Below, in pieces: positions 52,342-63,398 of a stretch of 64,000 nucleotides of DNA; within the stretch, counting starts at the first letter, position 1, and each line of letters starts with the position of its first letter. Source of the stretch: Priestia megaterium NBRC 15308 = ATCC 14581. GTDB taxonomy: Bacteria; Bacillota; Bacilli; Bacillales; Bacillaceae_H. The notes under the pieces were generated by a model. The model worked only from the letters and a program-made list of their open reading frames with translations. It was not told the origin of the DNA and ran no database searches. The translations under genes and the position numbers were made by a program. Location of the stretch: NCBI RefSeq assembly GCF_000832985.1, contig NZ_CP009920.1, forward strand, positions 4,458,501-4,522,500, read 5' to 3'.

Positions 52342-54693
52342 TTGAAAAGCTGGAAAAAGATTTTGGGGACATCTTTTCTTGCCACAACTGTTACATTAAG
52401 CGGAGTGGGGCCAGTACTTATGAATGGAAGTGCTGCTTCAGCTAAAACCGCACAATCGGAGGAACTTCCAAGTTCACCAATTGATATGAATACAGTACCG
52501 GAAGAAAGATTGGCTAACGCACTGAAAAACCAAGGAGTTATTTCTCAAAGTGCAACACCGCAAGAAGTGAAGAAAGCCGTTACTTCTTACATAAACAAAA
52601 AAGATGCACATAAAGAGAGCATGAAGGGACATAAAGCTAGCAAAATTGATTTGAAAGCGAAAGAAATGCAAACAAAACAAAAAGAAAAGTTTCAACGAGG
52701 CGAATTTGCTAATATTAAGTCTCAAGGAAACAAGTCGGGGAACGGGGTAAATGTTAAACCTGCAGCTCAGGCAAACTATAAAGGACAAGTGAGAAAAGAT
52801 AAGGTTCTTGTTCTTTTAGTCGAATATGCAGACTTTAAGCATAACAATGTCGTTCAAGAACCTGGCTACATGTATGCAAAAGATTTTAACCGAAATCACT
52901 ATCAGCAATTAATGTTTGGAAAGAAAGACTTTACGCTATTTAACGGTAAAAAAATTAAAACGTTTAAGCAATATTATGAAGAACAGTCTGGAGGTAGTTA
53001 CACAGTAGATGGAACGGTTTCTGACTGGTTAACTGTACCTGGAAACGCAAAAGAATACGGAGCAGACAATCCAGCGGGAGGAAACGATAATGCGCCTGGA
53101 TCTAAAGGGCCTCGTAATCTTGTAAAAGAAGCGCTTGCTGCAGCAGCAAAAAGCGGCATTAACCTTTCAGATTATGATCAGTTCGACCAATATGATATCG
53201 ATGGAGATGGCAACCGCAATGAGCCTGACGGCATAGTGGACCACTTAATGGTCATTCATGCTGGAACTGGGCAAGAAGCAGGTGGAGGTAAACTAGGAAA
53301 CGATGCTATCTGGTCTCATCGCTCTACTTTGGGACAAGTGTATAAAGTTCCTGGAACAAACATGGCTGCTTATGATTATACAATTGAACCAGAAGACGGA
53401 GCAGTTGGCGTTTTTGCTCATGAATTTGGCCATGATTTAGGTTTGCCGGATGAGTATGATACACAGTATACGGGTCAAGGTGAGCCGGTAGGCGTTTGGT
53501 CAATTATGAGCGGAGGGAGCTGGGCTGGTGAAGTAGCTGGAACAGAACCGACAAGTTTCTCCCCGCAAAATAAAGAGTTTTTCCAAGCAAATATGGGTGG
53601 AAACTGGGCAAATATTCAACAAATCGACAGCAAAAACATTACAAAATCGGGCTCTGTGAGCGTGGTTGATCAAAGCGTGACAAAATCCAAACGACCGGGT
53701 ATTGTGAAGATTAATTTACCTAAAAAAGCTGTTCAAGGGATTAAGCCTGAGTTTGGAAGCAACTACTACTACAGTAAGCGCGGAGACGATCTGCATACGA
53801 CAATGACGACGCCAGAGTTTGATTTAACAGCGGCCAAAACAGCGACGTTCAATTATAAAGCGTTCTATGAAGTGGAGGCAGAATACGATTATTTATATGT
53901 AAATGCGATTCTTCCTGACGGTTCAAAAGTTCTGTTAGATACAATTGGTGATAAAGCGAATAATGCAGACGGTTCTGCTGAAACTTCCGGCGGAAAATGG
54001 GAAGATAAAAGCTATGACTTAACGCAGTTTAAAGGTAAAAAAATCAAGCTTCAATTTGAATACGTAACGGACGGAGGACTTGCTCTTCAAGGATTTGCAC
54101 TTGATAATGCAAGTTTAGTAGTAAATGGAAAAACGGTATTTACGGACGATGCTGAAGGAGCGCCAAAAGTAACGTTAGATGGATTTGAAAAGACAAACGG
54201 CATCAGCTATAAAGATAACTATTATTACCTTGAGTGGAGAAACTATGCAGGCAGCGATAAAGCACTTCAATTCGCGCGCGGTGCAAAATATAATACAGGC
54301 ATGCTGCTTTGGTACGCAGATGAAAGCTACCTTGATAACTGGGTAGGACAACATCCGGGTGAAGGATTCCTTGGTGTAGTTGATTCACATGCTCATAAAG
54401 TTCTTTACTTTAATGTGAATGGGATTAGCACGACAGCAAATTCAAGCCGATATCAAATTGCAGACGCGGCCTTCTCATTTGATAAATCACCTGCTTGGTC
54501 ATATTCTCATAAAACGTGGGGAACTATTTCATCTAAAGAATCAAATGGAGTTACAAGCTTCAACGACAAAAAATCGTATTTAGATGAAAGAATTAAAGAT
54601 GCAGGCCGCTTGCTTCCTCAAAACGGATTGAAATTAGACGTAATTGGCGAAGCAAAAGACAATTCAGCTGGTGCTGTATGGATTCATAAGTGA
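52342..54693 (+). CDS. Secreted M6-family metalloprotease (immune inhibitor A type)
   Basis: 783 residues. A signal peptide ([20 protein letters not shown], ending near ASAKT) and a pro-region (to about 150) precede the M6 catalytic domain. Zinc motif H360-E-F-G-H364 lies in [16 protein letters not shown], and the Met-turn SIMSGGSW follows. C-terminal beta-rich domains (about 480-780) resemble the carbohydrate/MAM-like parts of InhA. InhA enzymes degrade host antimicrobial peptides and matrix proteins. TTG start after GGAGGGG. Confidence 0.92.
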   Translation: MKSWKKILGTSFLATTVTLSGVGPVLMNGSAASAKTAQSEELPSSPIDMNTVPEERLANALKNQGVISQSATPQEVKKAVTSYINKKDAHKESMKGHKASKIDLKAKEMQTKQKEKFQRGEFANIKSQGNKSGNGVNVKPAAQANYKGQVRKDKVLVLLVEYADFKHNNVVQEPGYMYAKDFNRNHYQQLMFGKKDFTLFNGKKIKTFKQYYEEQSGGSYTVDGTVSDWLTVPGNAKEYGADNPAGGNDNAPGSKGPRNLVKEALAAAAKSGINLSDYDQFDQYDIDGDGNRNEPDGIVDHLMVIHAGTGQEAGGGKLGNDAIWSHRSTLGQVYKVPGTNMAAYDYTIEPEDGAVGVFAHEFGHDLGLPDEYDTQYTGQGEPVGVWSIMSGGSWAGEVAGTEPTSFSPQNKEFFQANMGGNWANIQQIDSKNITKSGSVSVVDQSVTKSKRPGIVKINLPKKAVQGIKPEFGSNYYYSKRGDDLHTTMTTPEFDLTAAKTATFNYKAFYEVEAEYDYLYVNAILPDGSKVLLDTIGDKANNADGSAETSGGKWEDKSYDLTQFKGKKIKLQFEYVTDGGLALQGFALDNASLVVNGKTVFTDDAEGAPKVTLDGFEKTNGISYKDNYYYLEWRNYAGSDKALQFARGAKYNTGMLLWYADESYLDNWVGQHPGEGFLGVVDSHAHKVLYFNVNGISTTANSSRYQIADAAFSFDKSPAWSYSHKTWGTISSKESNGVTSFNDKKSYLDERIKDAGRLLPQNGLKLDVIGEAKDNSAGAVWIHK

Positions 54694-54709
54694 AATTAGA
54701 CGTATTCGA

Positions 54710-54748
54710 AAAAAGATCTGAAGAGCGTATTCTTCGGATCTTTTTTTG
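54710..54748 (+). terminator. Terminator of the M6 protease gene
   Basis: AAAAGATCTGAAGA / TCTTCGGATCTTTT with one G-T pair, T-run after. Confidence 0.88.
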
Positions 54749-54917
54749 TATTATAAAATCAAAATAAACTATGAGCTAAATAATCAAAGTATTCAAGACC
54801 GTTTAAAAAATAAAATAAAGGGAATTTTCAACAGTGAATAATTGTTATTATGTCATGAAATTCATCCATATAATCAATACTAATAGGTAAAGAAAATAAT
54901 GAAAAGGAGTTCTAACT

Positions 54918-56297
54918 ATGAGCTATCGTATCGAAAGAGATTCAATTGGAGAAATCAAAGTGGCAGAAGATAAACTATGGGGAGCGCAAACGCAAAGAAG
55001 TAAAGAAAATTTTCCAATAGGGATTGAAAAAATGCCGATTGAAGTAATACGCGCTTTTGCGGTTTTGAAGAAAAGTGCGGCTATTAGTAATCATAAACTA
55101 GGCAAACTATCAGCTGAGAAATCGGAAGCCATCGTGCAAGCTGCTAACGAAATTATTGAAGGAAAATGGAATGAACATTTTCCTTTAGTAGTATGGCAGA
55201 CAGGAAGCGGAACACAATCAAACATGAATGTAAATGAAGTGATTTCCCACCGAGGAAACCAGCTAATAAATAGCGACGAAACGCTTCATCCAAACGATGA
55301 TGTGAATATGTCACAAAGCTCTAACGATACTTTTCCTACAGCTCTTCATATTGCAGCTGTACTAGAAGTGGAAGATCAATTATTGCCTGCTCTAAAAACA
55401 TTAAAAGAAACGTTCGCTGCGAAGCAAGAGCAGTTTAAAGATATTATTAAAATAGGCAGAACTCATTTACAAGATGCTACACCGCTAACACTAGGACAAG
55501 AAATTAGCGGATGGCATCATATGCTCGAAAAGAATGAAGAAATGATTAAACAAAGCGTAGAGTATATGAAGGAGCTAGCTATTGGCGGTACAGCTGTTGG
55601 GACGGGGATAAATGCACATCCTGACTTCGGCGATGAAGTAGCGAAAGAAATCAGCAGCACGCTTGGAAAAACATTTATCTCAGCACCTAATAAATTTCAT
55701 GCATTAACAAGTCACGATCAAGTGGTTTATGCCCACGGTGCACTCAAAGCATTAGCAGCTGACTTAATGAAAATCGCTAATGACGTACGCTGGCTGGCAA
55801 GCGGTCCTCGAAGCGGATTAGGCGAAATTACGATTCCTGCTAACGAACCAGGAAGTTCTATTATGCCTGGAAAAGTAAATCCAACTCAAAGTGAAGCTCT
55901 AACAATGGTTTCTGCACAAGTACTTGGGAATGACGTGACGATTGGCATCGCGGCTAGCCAAGGAAACTTTGAATTAAATGTATTTAAGCCGGTTATTATT
56001 TATAATTTTTTACAATCAGTCAGATTGCTGACAGATTCCATGCAAGCTTTTAACGATAAATGCGCAGTAGGAATTGAACCCAACAAAGAAAAGATTCAGC
56101 ATAATCTAGAAAATTCTCTTATGCTTGTAACAGCATTAAATCCGCACATAGGTTATGAAAATGCGGCTAAAATCGCCAAGCTGGCTCATCAAGAAGGAAC
56201 GACATTAAAAGAAGCGGCGGTCAAAACAGGCCTTCTGACAGAAGAACAATTTAAGCAATGGGTAAATCCCGCTAATATGATTCATCCATCAAAATAA
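54918..56297 (+). CDS. fumC: Fumarate hydratase, class II
   Basis: 459 residues. TCA-cycle conversion of fumarate to malate. Signature [16 protein letters not shown] (about 314-329), plus [14 protein letters not shown] (about 96-109) and [16 protein letters not shown] (about 183-198), are the three active-site regions of the aspartase/fumarase fold. Normal length. AAAAGGAG precedes the ATG. Monocistronic with a strong terminator. Confidence 0.96.
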   Translation: MSYRIERDSIGEIKVAEDKLWGAQTQRSKENFPIGIEKMPIEVIRAFAVLKKSAAISNHKLGKLSAEKSEAIVQAANEIIEGKWNEHFPLVVWQTGSGTQSNMNVNEVISHRGNQLINSDETLHPNDDVNMSQSSNDTFPTALHIAAVLEVEDQLLPALKTLKETFAAKQEQFKDIIKIGRTHLQDATPLTLGQEISGWHHMLEKNEEMIKQSVEYMKELAIGGTAVGTGINAHPDFGDEVAKEISSTLGKTFISAPNKFHALTSHDQVVYAHGALKALAADLMKIANDVRWLASGPRSGLGEITIPANEPGSSIMPGKVNPTQSEALTMVSAQVLGNDVTIGIAASQGNFELNVFKPVIIYNFLQSVRLLTDSMQAFNDKCAVGIEPNKEKIQHNLENSLMLVTALNPHIGYENAAKIAKLAHQEGTTLKEAAVKTGLLTEEQFKQWVNPANMIHPSK

Positions 56298-56338
56298 AAA
56301 AAAGAAGCCAAGCATTCTGAGCTGCTTGGCTTCTTTTT
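56296..56338 (+). terminator. fumC terminator
   Basis: AAAGAAGCCAAGC / GCTTGGCTTCTTT with T-run. Confidence 0.9.
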
Positions 56339-56479
56339 AATAAATCTTAACAAAATAAACATTGTTCTAAATAAACATTTAAAAAGAATTTGCGGATTAA
56401 AAGAAATTTTACACTGCCTTATATTAGATTCAAGTACATACGATTAGGGTATTTACATTTTTATAAAGGAGGGATTCAA

Positions 56480-56719
56480 GTGACGTACGAAGTGAAGTTT
56501 TATTTTGGAAATGAAAAATCAATCAGTACATTGGTTGAATCAGAAAATGTAAAAGAGCTTGAGGAATCTATTATTCATACGCAAGGATGGTATCGTTATT
56601 ATGACAAAAAACATGAAGCTTATTTAGCTATTCAAATGAGCAATGTTTTACACATCGTTATAAAAGAATATCAGGATCCGGAAAAAACAGGGGTTTTGAA
56701 AGATTCGTCGTATACATAA
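56480..56719 (+). CDS. Hypothetical protein, 79 residues
   Basis: GTG start with an excellent AAAGGAGGGATTCAA. The sequence starts TYEVKFYFGNEKSISTLVES and has an alpha/beta pattern with a central IHTQGWYRYYD. No family recognised. It lies 26 bases before the lysozyme gene, so probably the same transcript. An upstream ATG at 56390 adds 30 residues without a ribosome site. Confidence 0.65.
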   Translation: MTYEVKFYFGNEKSISTLVESENVKELEESIIHTQGWYRYYDKKHEAYLAIQMSNVLHIVIKEYQDPEKTGVLKDSSYT

Positions 56720-56745
56720 GGAAGCTAGCAAAAGAGGTGAAAACT

Positions 56746-57642
56746 ATGCAAAGGCGACATGCAAATAATCCTATTATTCTCGACGTTTCTCATCATCAAG
56801 GAATCATTAATTGGAAAGAAATAAAAAACACCTCAGTAAAAGGGGTGTATATAAAGTTAACAGAAGGCGGAACTTTTGTAGACCCTAGATCCTTTGAAAA
56901 TTATATAGGTGCCAAAAATGCGGGCTTGAGAGTAGGGTTTTATCATTATGCTCACTGTACAAATAGCCCGGAGAAAGAAGCTGCTTTTTTTATTGCTCAG
57001 CTTGGACAAATGAAACTAGACCTTCCGCCGTGTTTGGATCTAGAAGAAGATAAGAAAAAATCTAAAGAATTTGTTTCTCACTTTGCCGTAAGCTGGCTCA
57101 AGCATGTTCACAAAACAACAGGAATTAAGCCTATCGTATATACGAATTATCATTTTGCTAAAACTTTTTTCACAAAAGAAATAAGTAAGTATCCTTTGTG
57201 GGTAGCAAGATATAGTGCGGCCAACAGACAAGACGGTATGCAGCACCCTGGTGAGCTAAGTCAGTGGCAGCGATGGGCAATGTTTCAGTATACAGATTCT
57301 GGCAGAGTAAAAGGAATTTCTACAAATGTGGATATAAATGAAATGGACTGCTCATTTTTTAAAGAAGTCACAACAAATCTCTCTATGACGAATAATACAA
57401 AAGGGCCCTTTGTGTATTCCAAAGGTGATAGAGGGTTAGGAGTCAAACAAATTCAGCAAAACTTACTTGCGCTAGGTTTTTCTCTTCCGAAGTTTGGAGC
57501 AGACGGTTTCTATGGAGATGAATTAATCGCTGCAATGAAAAAATTCCAGAATCGGTATGGCCTTTTTTCAGATGGAATAGCAGGAGCGGACACACTGCCG
57601 ATTCTTGTTAAAGAAGTGAATAATCTGAATAATCTGGTTTGA
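56746..57642 (+). CDS. GH25 lysozyme with peptidoglycan-binding domain
   Basis: 298 residues. GH25 catalytic domain, about 10-205: D13 in ILDVSHHQG, LTEGGTFVDP, FYHYAH, acidic pair in CLDLEEDKK (about 92-100) and VDINEMD. A PG_binding_1 repeat spans about 225-295 (GDRGLGVKQIQQNLLALGF, GADGFYGDELIAAMKKFQNR). It cleaves the glycan strand between MurNAc and GlcNAc. No signal peptide, as in phage endolysins and some spore enzymes, so its export or mother-cell use is unclear. The start is ATG 56746 after AGAGGTG. Confidence 0.9.
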   Translation: MQRRHANNPIILDVSHHQGIINWKEIKNTSVKGVYIKLTEGGTFVDPRSFENYIGAKNAGLRVGFYHYAHCTNSPEKEAAFFIAQLGQMKLDLPPCLDLEEDKKKSKEFVSHFAVSWLKHVHKTTGIKPIVYTNYHFAKTFFTKEISKYPLWVARYSAANRQDGMQHPGELSQWQRWAMFQYTDSGRVKGISTNVDINEMDCSFFKEVTTNLSMTNNTKGPFVYSKGDRGLGVKQIQQNLLALGFSLPKFGADGFYGDELIAAMKKFQNRYGLFSDGIAGADTLPILVKEVNNLNNLV

Positions 57643-57703
57643 GAGATTACCTGAGGGGGAAAAGTTACTGTAAGATTCAAAAAGGTACAAGGAAGGAGCT
57701 ATT

Positions 57704-57970
57704 ATGAGAAAAAGAAAACAAAAAGCATTGATATCAGGTATTACGCTATCAACGGTAGGAGTCGGCATTACGTCTTATATATTAAGCGATGCTGCGAAAC
57801 GACGGAAAGTAAAAGGACTTGTTCGAAGTGCCAAAGTAAAACTTTCAAGTTTATCTAAAAAACAGCAGGTAAATGCTAGCCTAAATAAAGATGTGCATTC
57901 AGATCCTACGTACGTTTCTGAAAGCAATATGATTTCAGAAGGACCTATGTATCAAGATCAGCATAGATAA
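57704..57970 (+). CDS. Small basic membrane protein, 88 residues
   Basis: One N-terminal span (ALISGITLSTVGVGITSYIL) after a basic start MRKRKQK, then a Lys-rich and Ser-rich tail. The RKQKALISGITLSTVGVGI and AAKRRKVKGLV pattern recalls YtxH- or YrzQ-like Bacillus proteins, but I cannot assign a family. AAGGAGCTATT precedes the ATG. It lies 61 bases after the lysozyme gene and has a strong terminator. Confidence 0.65.
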   Translation: MRKRKQKALISGITLSTVGVGITSYILSDAAKRRKVKGLVRSAKVKLSSLSKKQQVNASLNKDVHSDPTYVSESNMISEGPMYQDQHR

Positions 57971-57971
57971 T

Positions 57972-58012
57972 AAAAAAACTAGTCTTGCCTCGGGCGAGAC
58001 TAGTTTTTTTAT
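57972..58012 (+). terminator. Terminator after the small basic membrane protein gene
   Basis: AAAAAAACTAGTCT / AGACTAGTTTTTTT, perfect 14-base stem. Confidence 0.92.
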
Positions 58013-58105
58013 TAATTTTATAAATAGCAGCGTTTATTCATGGTACACTCTCTATATAAGGGAATTATTTTACGCATATTTACAAGTAAAGGAGGAATAG
58101 AAGGA

Positions 58106-60193
58106 GTGATTAGTAGCGGATTATTTGTTAACTTATGTATTTTTTCGTTTTTTGTCAGTATTATGATTGCGATAAGAATATTTTTGTTACAGCGTCTAGC
58201 CCATAAATACAAATGGATGAGTGGTATTTATGCAAGTATTGTTTCTGCTATTCTTATGGTATATAGCGTTACGTATCAACAGATTACATATGATTTACGT
58301 TTTCTTCCTCTTATTTTGACCGTTCTATACTTTGGTTATAGAGCCGGTGCAGTTGCAGGTATCACTATGGCCGTGTGCAGTATCTATTTAGAAAGTCATT
58401 GGTTACTGACTATCTTAATTTTAATTTTCACCTTTTTGTTTTCCCTTCCTCTTATTCGATATAGAAAGCAGTTTTCTTTATTAAAACAATCTCTTCTTTG
58501 TTTCTTTATTCATTTTATCGTTCATGTCTTACTGACAAATTACTTCTGGAATACACCTATTCAGTCGCCGTTTTATAGCGAAATAGAATATTTAGTGTTC
58601 GGAATTCTCGGACTGGGAGTAGCCGTAGCGACGATAGAATTTTATCGTAAATTTTACGCTGTAGCAGAAGAAGCTGCTTATGCTGGATCAGATTCATGTA
58701 AGGATGAAGAAGATTCTTTTTTTGTCAGAATAATGAAAAAAGAATTAGAATATACGAAAGAACAGCTGGAGTCTTTTATTAATCATCACATGGATGCGGT
58801 TATTATAACTGATTTAGAAGGGCGAATCTTGCGAGTTAATGAAGCTTATGAAAAAGTGTATGGCTGGAAATCCCATGAAGTCATTGGGGAAAAATATTAC
58901 GATATAGCAGGAGCTTTTAGTGAGGATGTACATGAGAATATAAAAAAGACTGTTGCTGAAAAAGAGGCAATCAATCGAGTAGAAGTTGTAAGAGCTCGTA
59001 AAGATGGAAGTTTAGTAGACCTTCGTATCACCATTTCTCCAATTTTTAATGGGAAAGATGAGTTGGTAGGTTTGTCTGGAGTATGTGTGGATATATCTGA
59101 AGCTAAAAAAGCAAAGGAAGAGCTTGACTTGCTGCATCGTAGGCTTAAAGAAAGTGAGTTGAAATATCGCACGTTATTTGAGTACGCAAACGACGCAATT
59201 TATTTACTTGAAATAGGATCGGATCATTTTCCTTCTCGCTTTGTTGAAGTAAATGAAGCTGGATGTAAGCGCTTTGGATATACGAGAGAAGAGCTTTTAT
59301 CCATGCCTTGCCACGATATTATACCTAGAGATTCTGACATTGTTCAAAAAACAGTCGAAGAAATTCGCAACGGAAATCTTTCTTTTACGCTGCAATCACA
59401 GTTTACGTTTAAGTCCGGCGAAATAAAAAAACTAGAATATAGTGGAAAGTTGTTCAATATAGAAAACAAAAAAGTGCTTCTTATTGTTTCAAGAGACAGA
59501 ACAGAGTACTTAAAAACAGAAGAGCTGCTGCAGAAATCTGAGAAATTAGCAGCGGTCGGGCAGCTTGCTACAGCTATTGCTCATGAAATTAGAAATCCTT
59601 TAACAGCCATTAAAGGGTTTATGCAGTTATTAACTGAAAAAGCGAGTAAAGAAGAGTTAACCTATATGAACATTATATCCTCTGAAATTGAGCGTATTGA
59701 AATGATTACAAATGAATTCATGTCTGTGGCAAAACCACAGGCCGTAACATTTCAGTCGATTGATTTGCAGCTGTTAATTCAACAAGTGATTTTATTGTGG
59801 CAGCCTCAAGCAACCATGAAAAACATCTTTATTGAACTTAACTCATATGGAGAAATGCCTTTTGTATATTGTGAAAGCAATCAAATGAAACAGATGTTTA
59901 TAAACATTCTTAAGAATGCGATTGAAGCAATGCCTTCCGGAGGAGAAATTAAAGTTGAGCTGAGAAAAAAGGACAACAATCATATTCATATTCAAATTAT
60001 TGATGAAGGTGTAGGAATTTCAAAAGAACGCATCAAACATTTAGGTGAACCATTTTACAGTATTAAAGAAGACGGAATCGGGTTAGGATTAATGATCTGC
60101 TTTAATATTATCCAACAGCATCAAGGAACTCTTAGTATTGACAGTGAAGTAAACAAAGGGACGAGTGTAGAAATTTGTTTACCGTTAGAATAA
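58106..60193 (+). CDS. Membrane sensor histidine kinase with 5TM-LytS-like region and two PAS domains
   Basis: 695 residues. About six hydrophobic segments (1-190) recall the 5TMR-LYT input domain (FLPLILTVLYFGYRAGAVAGI). Then PAS 1 (about 225-345, INHHMDAVIITDLEGRILRV), PAS 2 (about 360-480), HisKA ([18 protein letters not shown], His about 505) and HATPase (NILKNAIEAM, DEGVGIS, DGIGLGLMI). The kinase core resembles sporulation kinases of Bacillus. No response regulator adjoins. The start is GTG 58106 behind AAAGGAGG. An upstream ATG (58040) lacks a site. Confidence 0.88.
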   Translation: MISSGLFVNLCIFSFFVSIMIAIRIFLLQRLAHKYKWMSGIYASIVSAILMVYSVTYQQITYDLRFLPLILTVLYFGYRAGAVAGITMAVCSIYLESHWLLTILILIFTFLFSLPLIRYRKQFSLLKQSLLCFFIHFIVHVLLTNYFWNTPIQSPFYSEIEYLVFGILGLGVAVATIEFYRKFYAVAEEAAYAGSDSCKDEEDSFFVRIMKKELEYTKEQLESFINHHMDAVIITDLEGRILRVNEAYEKVYGWKSHEVIGEKYYDIAGAFSEDVHENIKKTVAEKEAINRVEVVRARKDGSLVDLRITISPIFNGKDELVGLSGVCVDISEAKKAKEELDLLHRRLKESELKYRTLFEYANDAIYLLEIGSDHFPSRFVEVNEAGCKRFGYTREELLSMPCHDIIPRDSDIVQKTVEEIRNGNLSFTLQSQFTFKSGEIKKLEYSGKLFNIENKKVLLIVSRDRTEYLKTEELLQKSEKLAAVGQLATAIAHEIRNPLTAIKGFMQLLTEKASKEELTYMNIISSEIERIEMITNEFMSVAKPQAVTFQSIDLQLLIQQVILLWQPQATMKNIFIELNSYGEMPFVYCESNQMKQMFINILKNAIEAMPSGGEIKVELRKKDNNHIHIQIIDEGVGISKERIKHLGEPFYSIKEDGIGLGLMICFNIIQQHQGTLSIDSEVNKGTSVEICLPLE

Positions 60194-60222
60194 AAGGTAA
60201 TCAGTCAAAGGGAGAAGAAATT

Positions 60223-60252
60223 TTGCAACAAGTTGTTTAGTAAAGTTATAAT
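60223..60252 (+). promoter_or_regulatory. SigA promoter candidate
   Basis: TTGCAA (60223-60228) and TATAAT (60247-60252), spacer 18, upstream of the two-span membrane protein. Confidence 0.5.
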
Positions 60253-60282
60253 ATTCTATGTTGGAGTAAAATAAGCAAAGGA

Positions 60283-60495
60283 GTGGTTACGATTAAACAG
60301 AAAAAGTGGATTAACATATTTCGTATTCTGTATATTATTTTTGCTATTATTGCGATTGGAGCATCTTTTGGAGACTATTCTTTTGGGCTTGATAATCCCC
60401 GCATAGTCAGTTTAACGGCTCTTGTTTTGGCGGTTATCTGTATTGTTCCGTATTACATACTTCGCTTTAAAGAACAAGCTTCTAAAAGTAAATAA
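60283..60495 (+). CDS. Small two-span membrane protein
   Basis: About 67-70 residues with two spans (IFRILYIIFAIIAIGASFG, IVSLTALVLAVICIVPYYIL) and a charged tail. The start is uncertain. GTG 60283 overlaps the AAAGGAG ribosome site, while the in-frame ATT at 60292 is seven bases after it and would be the ideal place. No family recognised. Confidence 0.6.
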   Translation: MVTIKQKKWINIFRILYIIFAIIAIGASFGDYSFGLDNPRIVSLTALVLAVICIVPYYILRFKEQASKSK

Positions 60496-60513
60496 GTTAA
60501 TATTTGTTATCTT

Positions 60514-60668
60514 AAAAGAGGCTGGGACAAAAGTATTTTAGTTGAAGGAAGATCCGAACGATGAATCGTTCGGATTTTTTTATTGTTATGGTGAACATGG
60601 GTTTAATCTAGCTGGTTGCTTCTAGCGGTTGATTGGAGTGATTTCGTTATGTCTCAGTCTCTTTTTTA
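60514..60668. repeat. Structured repeat element, copy C (internally deleted)
   Basis: Only 155 bases. The termini are AAAAGAGGCTGGGACAAAA and, inverted, AAAAGAGACTGAGACATAA (16 of 19 identical). Hairpin at 60551-60576 (ATCCGAACGAT / ATCGTTCGGAT, then seven T). The GC-rich core of copies A and B is missing. The left part joins the right part at GATTGGA, a sequence that occurs at both deletion ends in copy A. Confidence 0.8.
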
Positions 60669-60715
60669 TCGTCATAAAAGGGCGATAAATGGGCGAGCAT
60701 TTTTTCTAGCCTGTA

Positions 60716-60724
60716 CATATGCTA
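60716..60724 (+). promoter_or_regulatory. Possible SigK/SigE -10 box of the YjcZ gene
   Basis: CATATGCTA fits the mother-cell -10 CATANNNTA. The -35 region (around 60697) is not a clear match. Confidence 0.4.
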
Positions 60725-60755
60725 TAAAGTAAACAGGCTACGGAGGTGAAGTGAA

Positions 60756-60887
60756 ATGGGATTTTACAACTGGGGTTACGGCGGTGGTTATGGCTACGGC
60801 GGCTACGGTAGTTACGGTGGCGGTTTTGCATTAATCGTTGTACTATTTGTTTTATTAGTTATCGTTGGTTGTACATGCTTGAAATAA
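60756..60887 (+). CDS. YjcZ-family sporulation peptide, 43 residues
   Basis: The start MGFYNWGYGGGYGYGGYG is a Gly/Tyr-rich head. The tail GGFALIVVLFVLLVIVGCTC is one membrane span. This is the standard plan of YjcZ/YhdX-type sporulation peptides. CGGAGGTGAAGTGAA precedes the ATG. A sporulation-type -10 box lies 30 bases upstream and a terminator follows. Confidence 0.88.
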   Translation: MGFYNWGYGGGYGYGGYGSYGGGFALIVVLFVLLVIVGCTCLK

Positions 60888-60891
60888 ACAG

Positions 60892-60937
60892 AAAAAGCAC
60901 GGATTTACAAAGATTTTAGTAGATTCGTGCTTTTTTA
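60892..60937 (+). terminator. Terminator of the YjcZ gene
   Basis: AAAAGCACGGAT / ATTCGTGCTTTT with one G-T pair, T-run. Confidence 0.8.
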
Positions 60938-61196
60938 TGTTCATAAGAAGGGCAGTACTATAATAAAATAATGTTATGCATGTACATAAAAAACATACAA
61001 AAAATTTAATTAATAGATTAAAAAAATAAAAAAATGAAGAGAAAGAGTAGATTCAAGCCTCAAAAACGGTCTGAAATTTATAATTTTCCTTATAAGTAAT
61101 TTTTGTAAAATGCTTTTCAGGACTGATAGTAAGACCGAATAATACTTCATAGGTCGCTAGTTTTTATCAGCTGACTTGAAGAATTATTTTACTTGT

Positions 61197-61223
61197 ATGA
61201 AAATCAACATAAATGATTTTCAT
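61197..61223. promoter_or_regulatory. Inverted repeat upstream of the neutral protease gene
   Basis: ATGAAAATC (61197-61205) and its exact reverse complement GATTTTCAT (61215-61223) run into a TATAAT (61223-61228). A regulator bound here could control a distal promoter. Confidence 0.45.
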
Positions 61224-61304
61224 ATAATTTAAATAGGTAAAAAAGACTTATTGCAAAAGATTTATTCTTAATTTTCATAATAATAGGAATATTAAAATAA
61301 TATA

Positions 61305-61333
61305 TAGACGTAGTAATTTTTAGTTGCTATAAT
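61305..61333 (+). promoter_or_regulatory. Candidate SigA promoter of nprM
   Basis: TAGACG (61305-61310), 17 bases, TATAAT (61328-61333), 70 bases before the start codon. Confidence 0.5.
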
Positions 61334-61390
61334 GTTGCTAATTATCTCAATTAACAGAAAAATTGCGGTAATTAAATTTACTAGGGATAG

Positions 61391-63091
<1,701 letters not shown>

Positions 63092-63104
63092 GTTATAAAC
63101 CAAA

Positions 63105-63135
63105 AGTCGCAAGATAAATGAGGTATCTTACGACT
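63105..63135 (+). terminator. Hairpin after nprM
   Basis: AGTCGCAAGATA / TATCTTACGACT with one mismatch. No T-run, so it may act in mRNA stability. Confidence 0.5.
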
Positions 63136-63155
63136 CTCTATACTACCTTACTACC

Positions 63156-63201
63156 AATAAAGGAGTACTCGTATAAATATATTACAGTACTCCTTTATTT
63201 T
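63156..63201 (+). terminator. Second hairpin after nprM, likely terminator
   Basis: AATAAAGGAGTACT / AGTACTCCTTTATT with a loop of about 16 bases. The rest of the 307-base gap to the next gene holds only a TATAAT (63345-63350) with weak -35. Confidence 0.65.
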
Positions 63202-63398
63202 ATGTTAATAAATAAGGAGAACGGATTTCTGCTTGATTTATAAAAATCCACTTCTTATTCCTCCCTTTTATGTCCATTCGAATTATACCGTTGTTTGTTA
63301 AATGGAGAGAACACGTTTTAGTAAACGGTCTTATTATAAAATGTTATAATAAAGAAAAGAATTGAATACATACATATGAAAAAGGAGTGGAGGAATCA

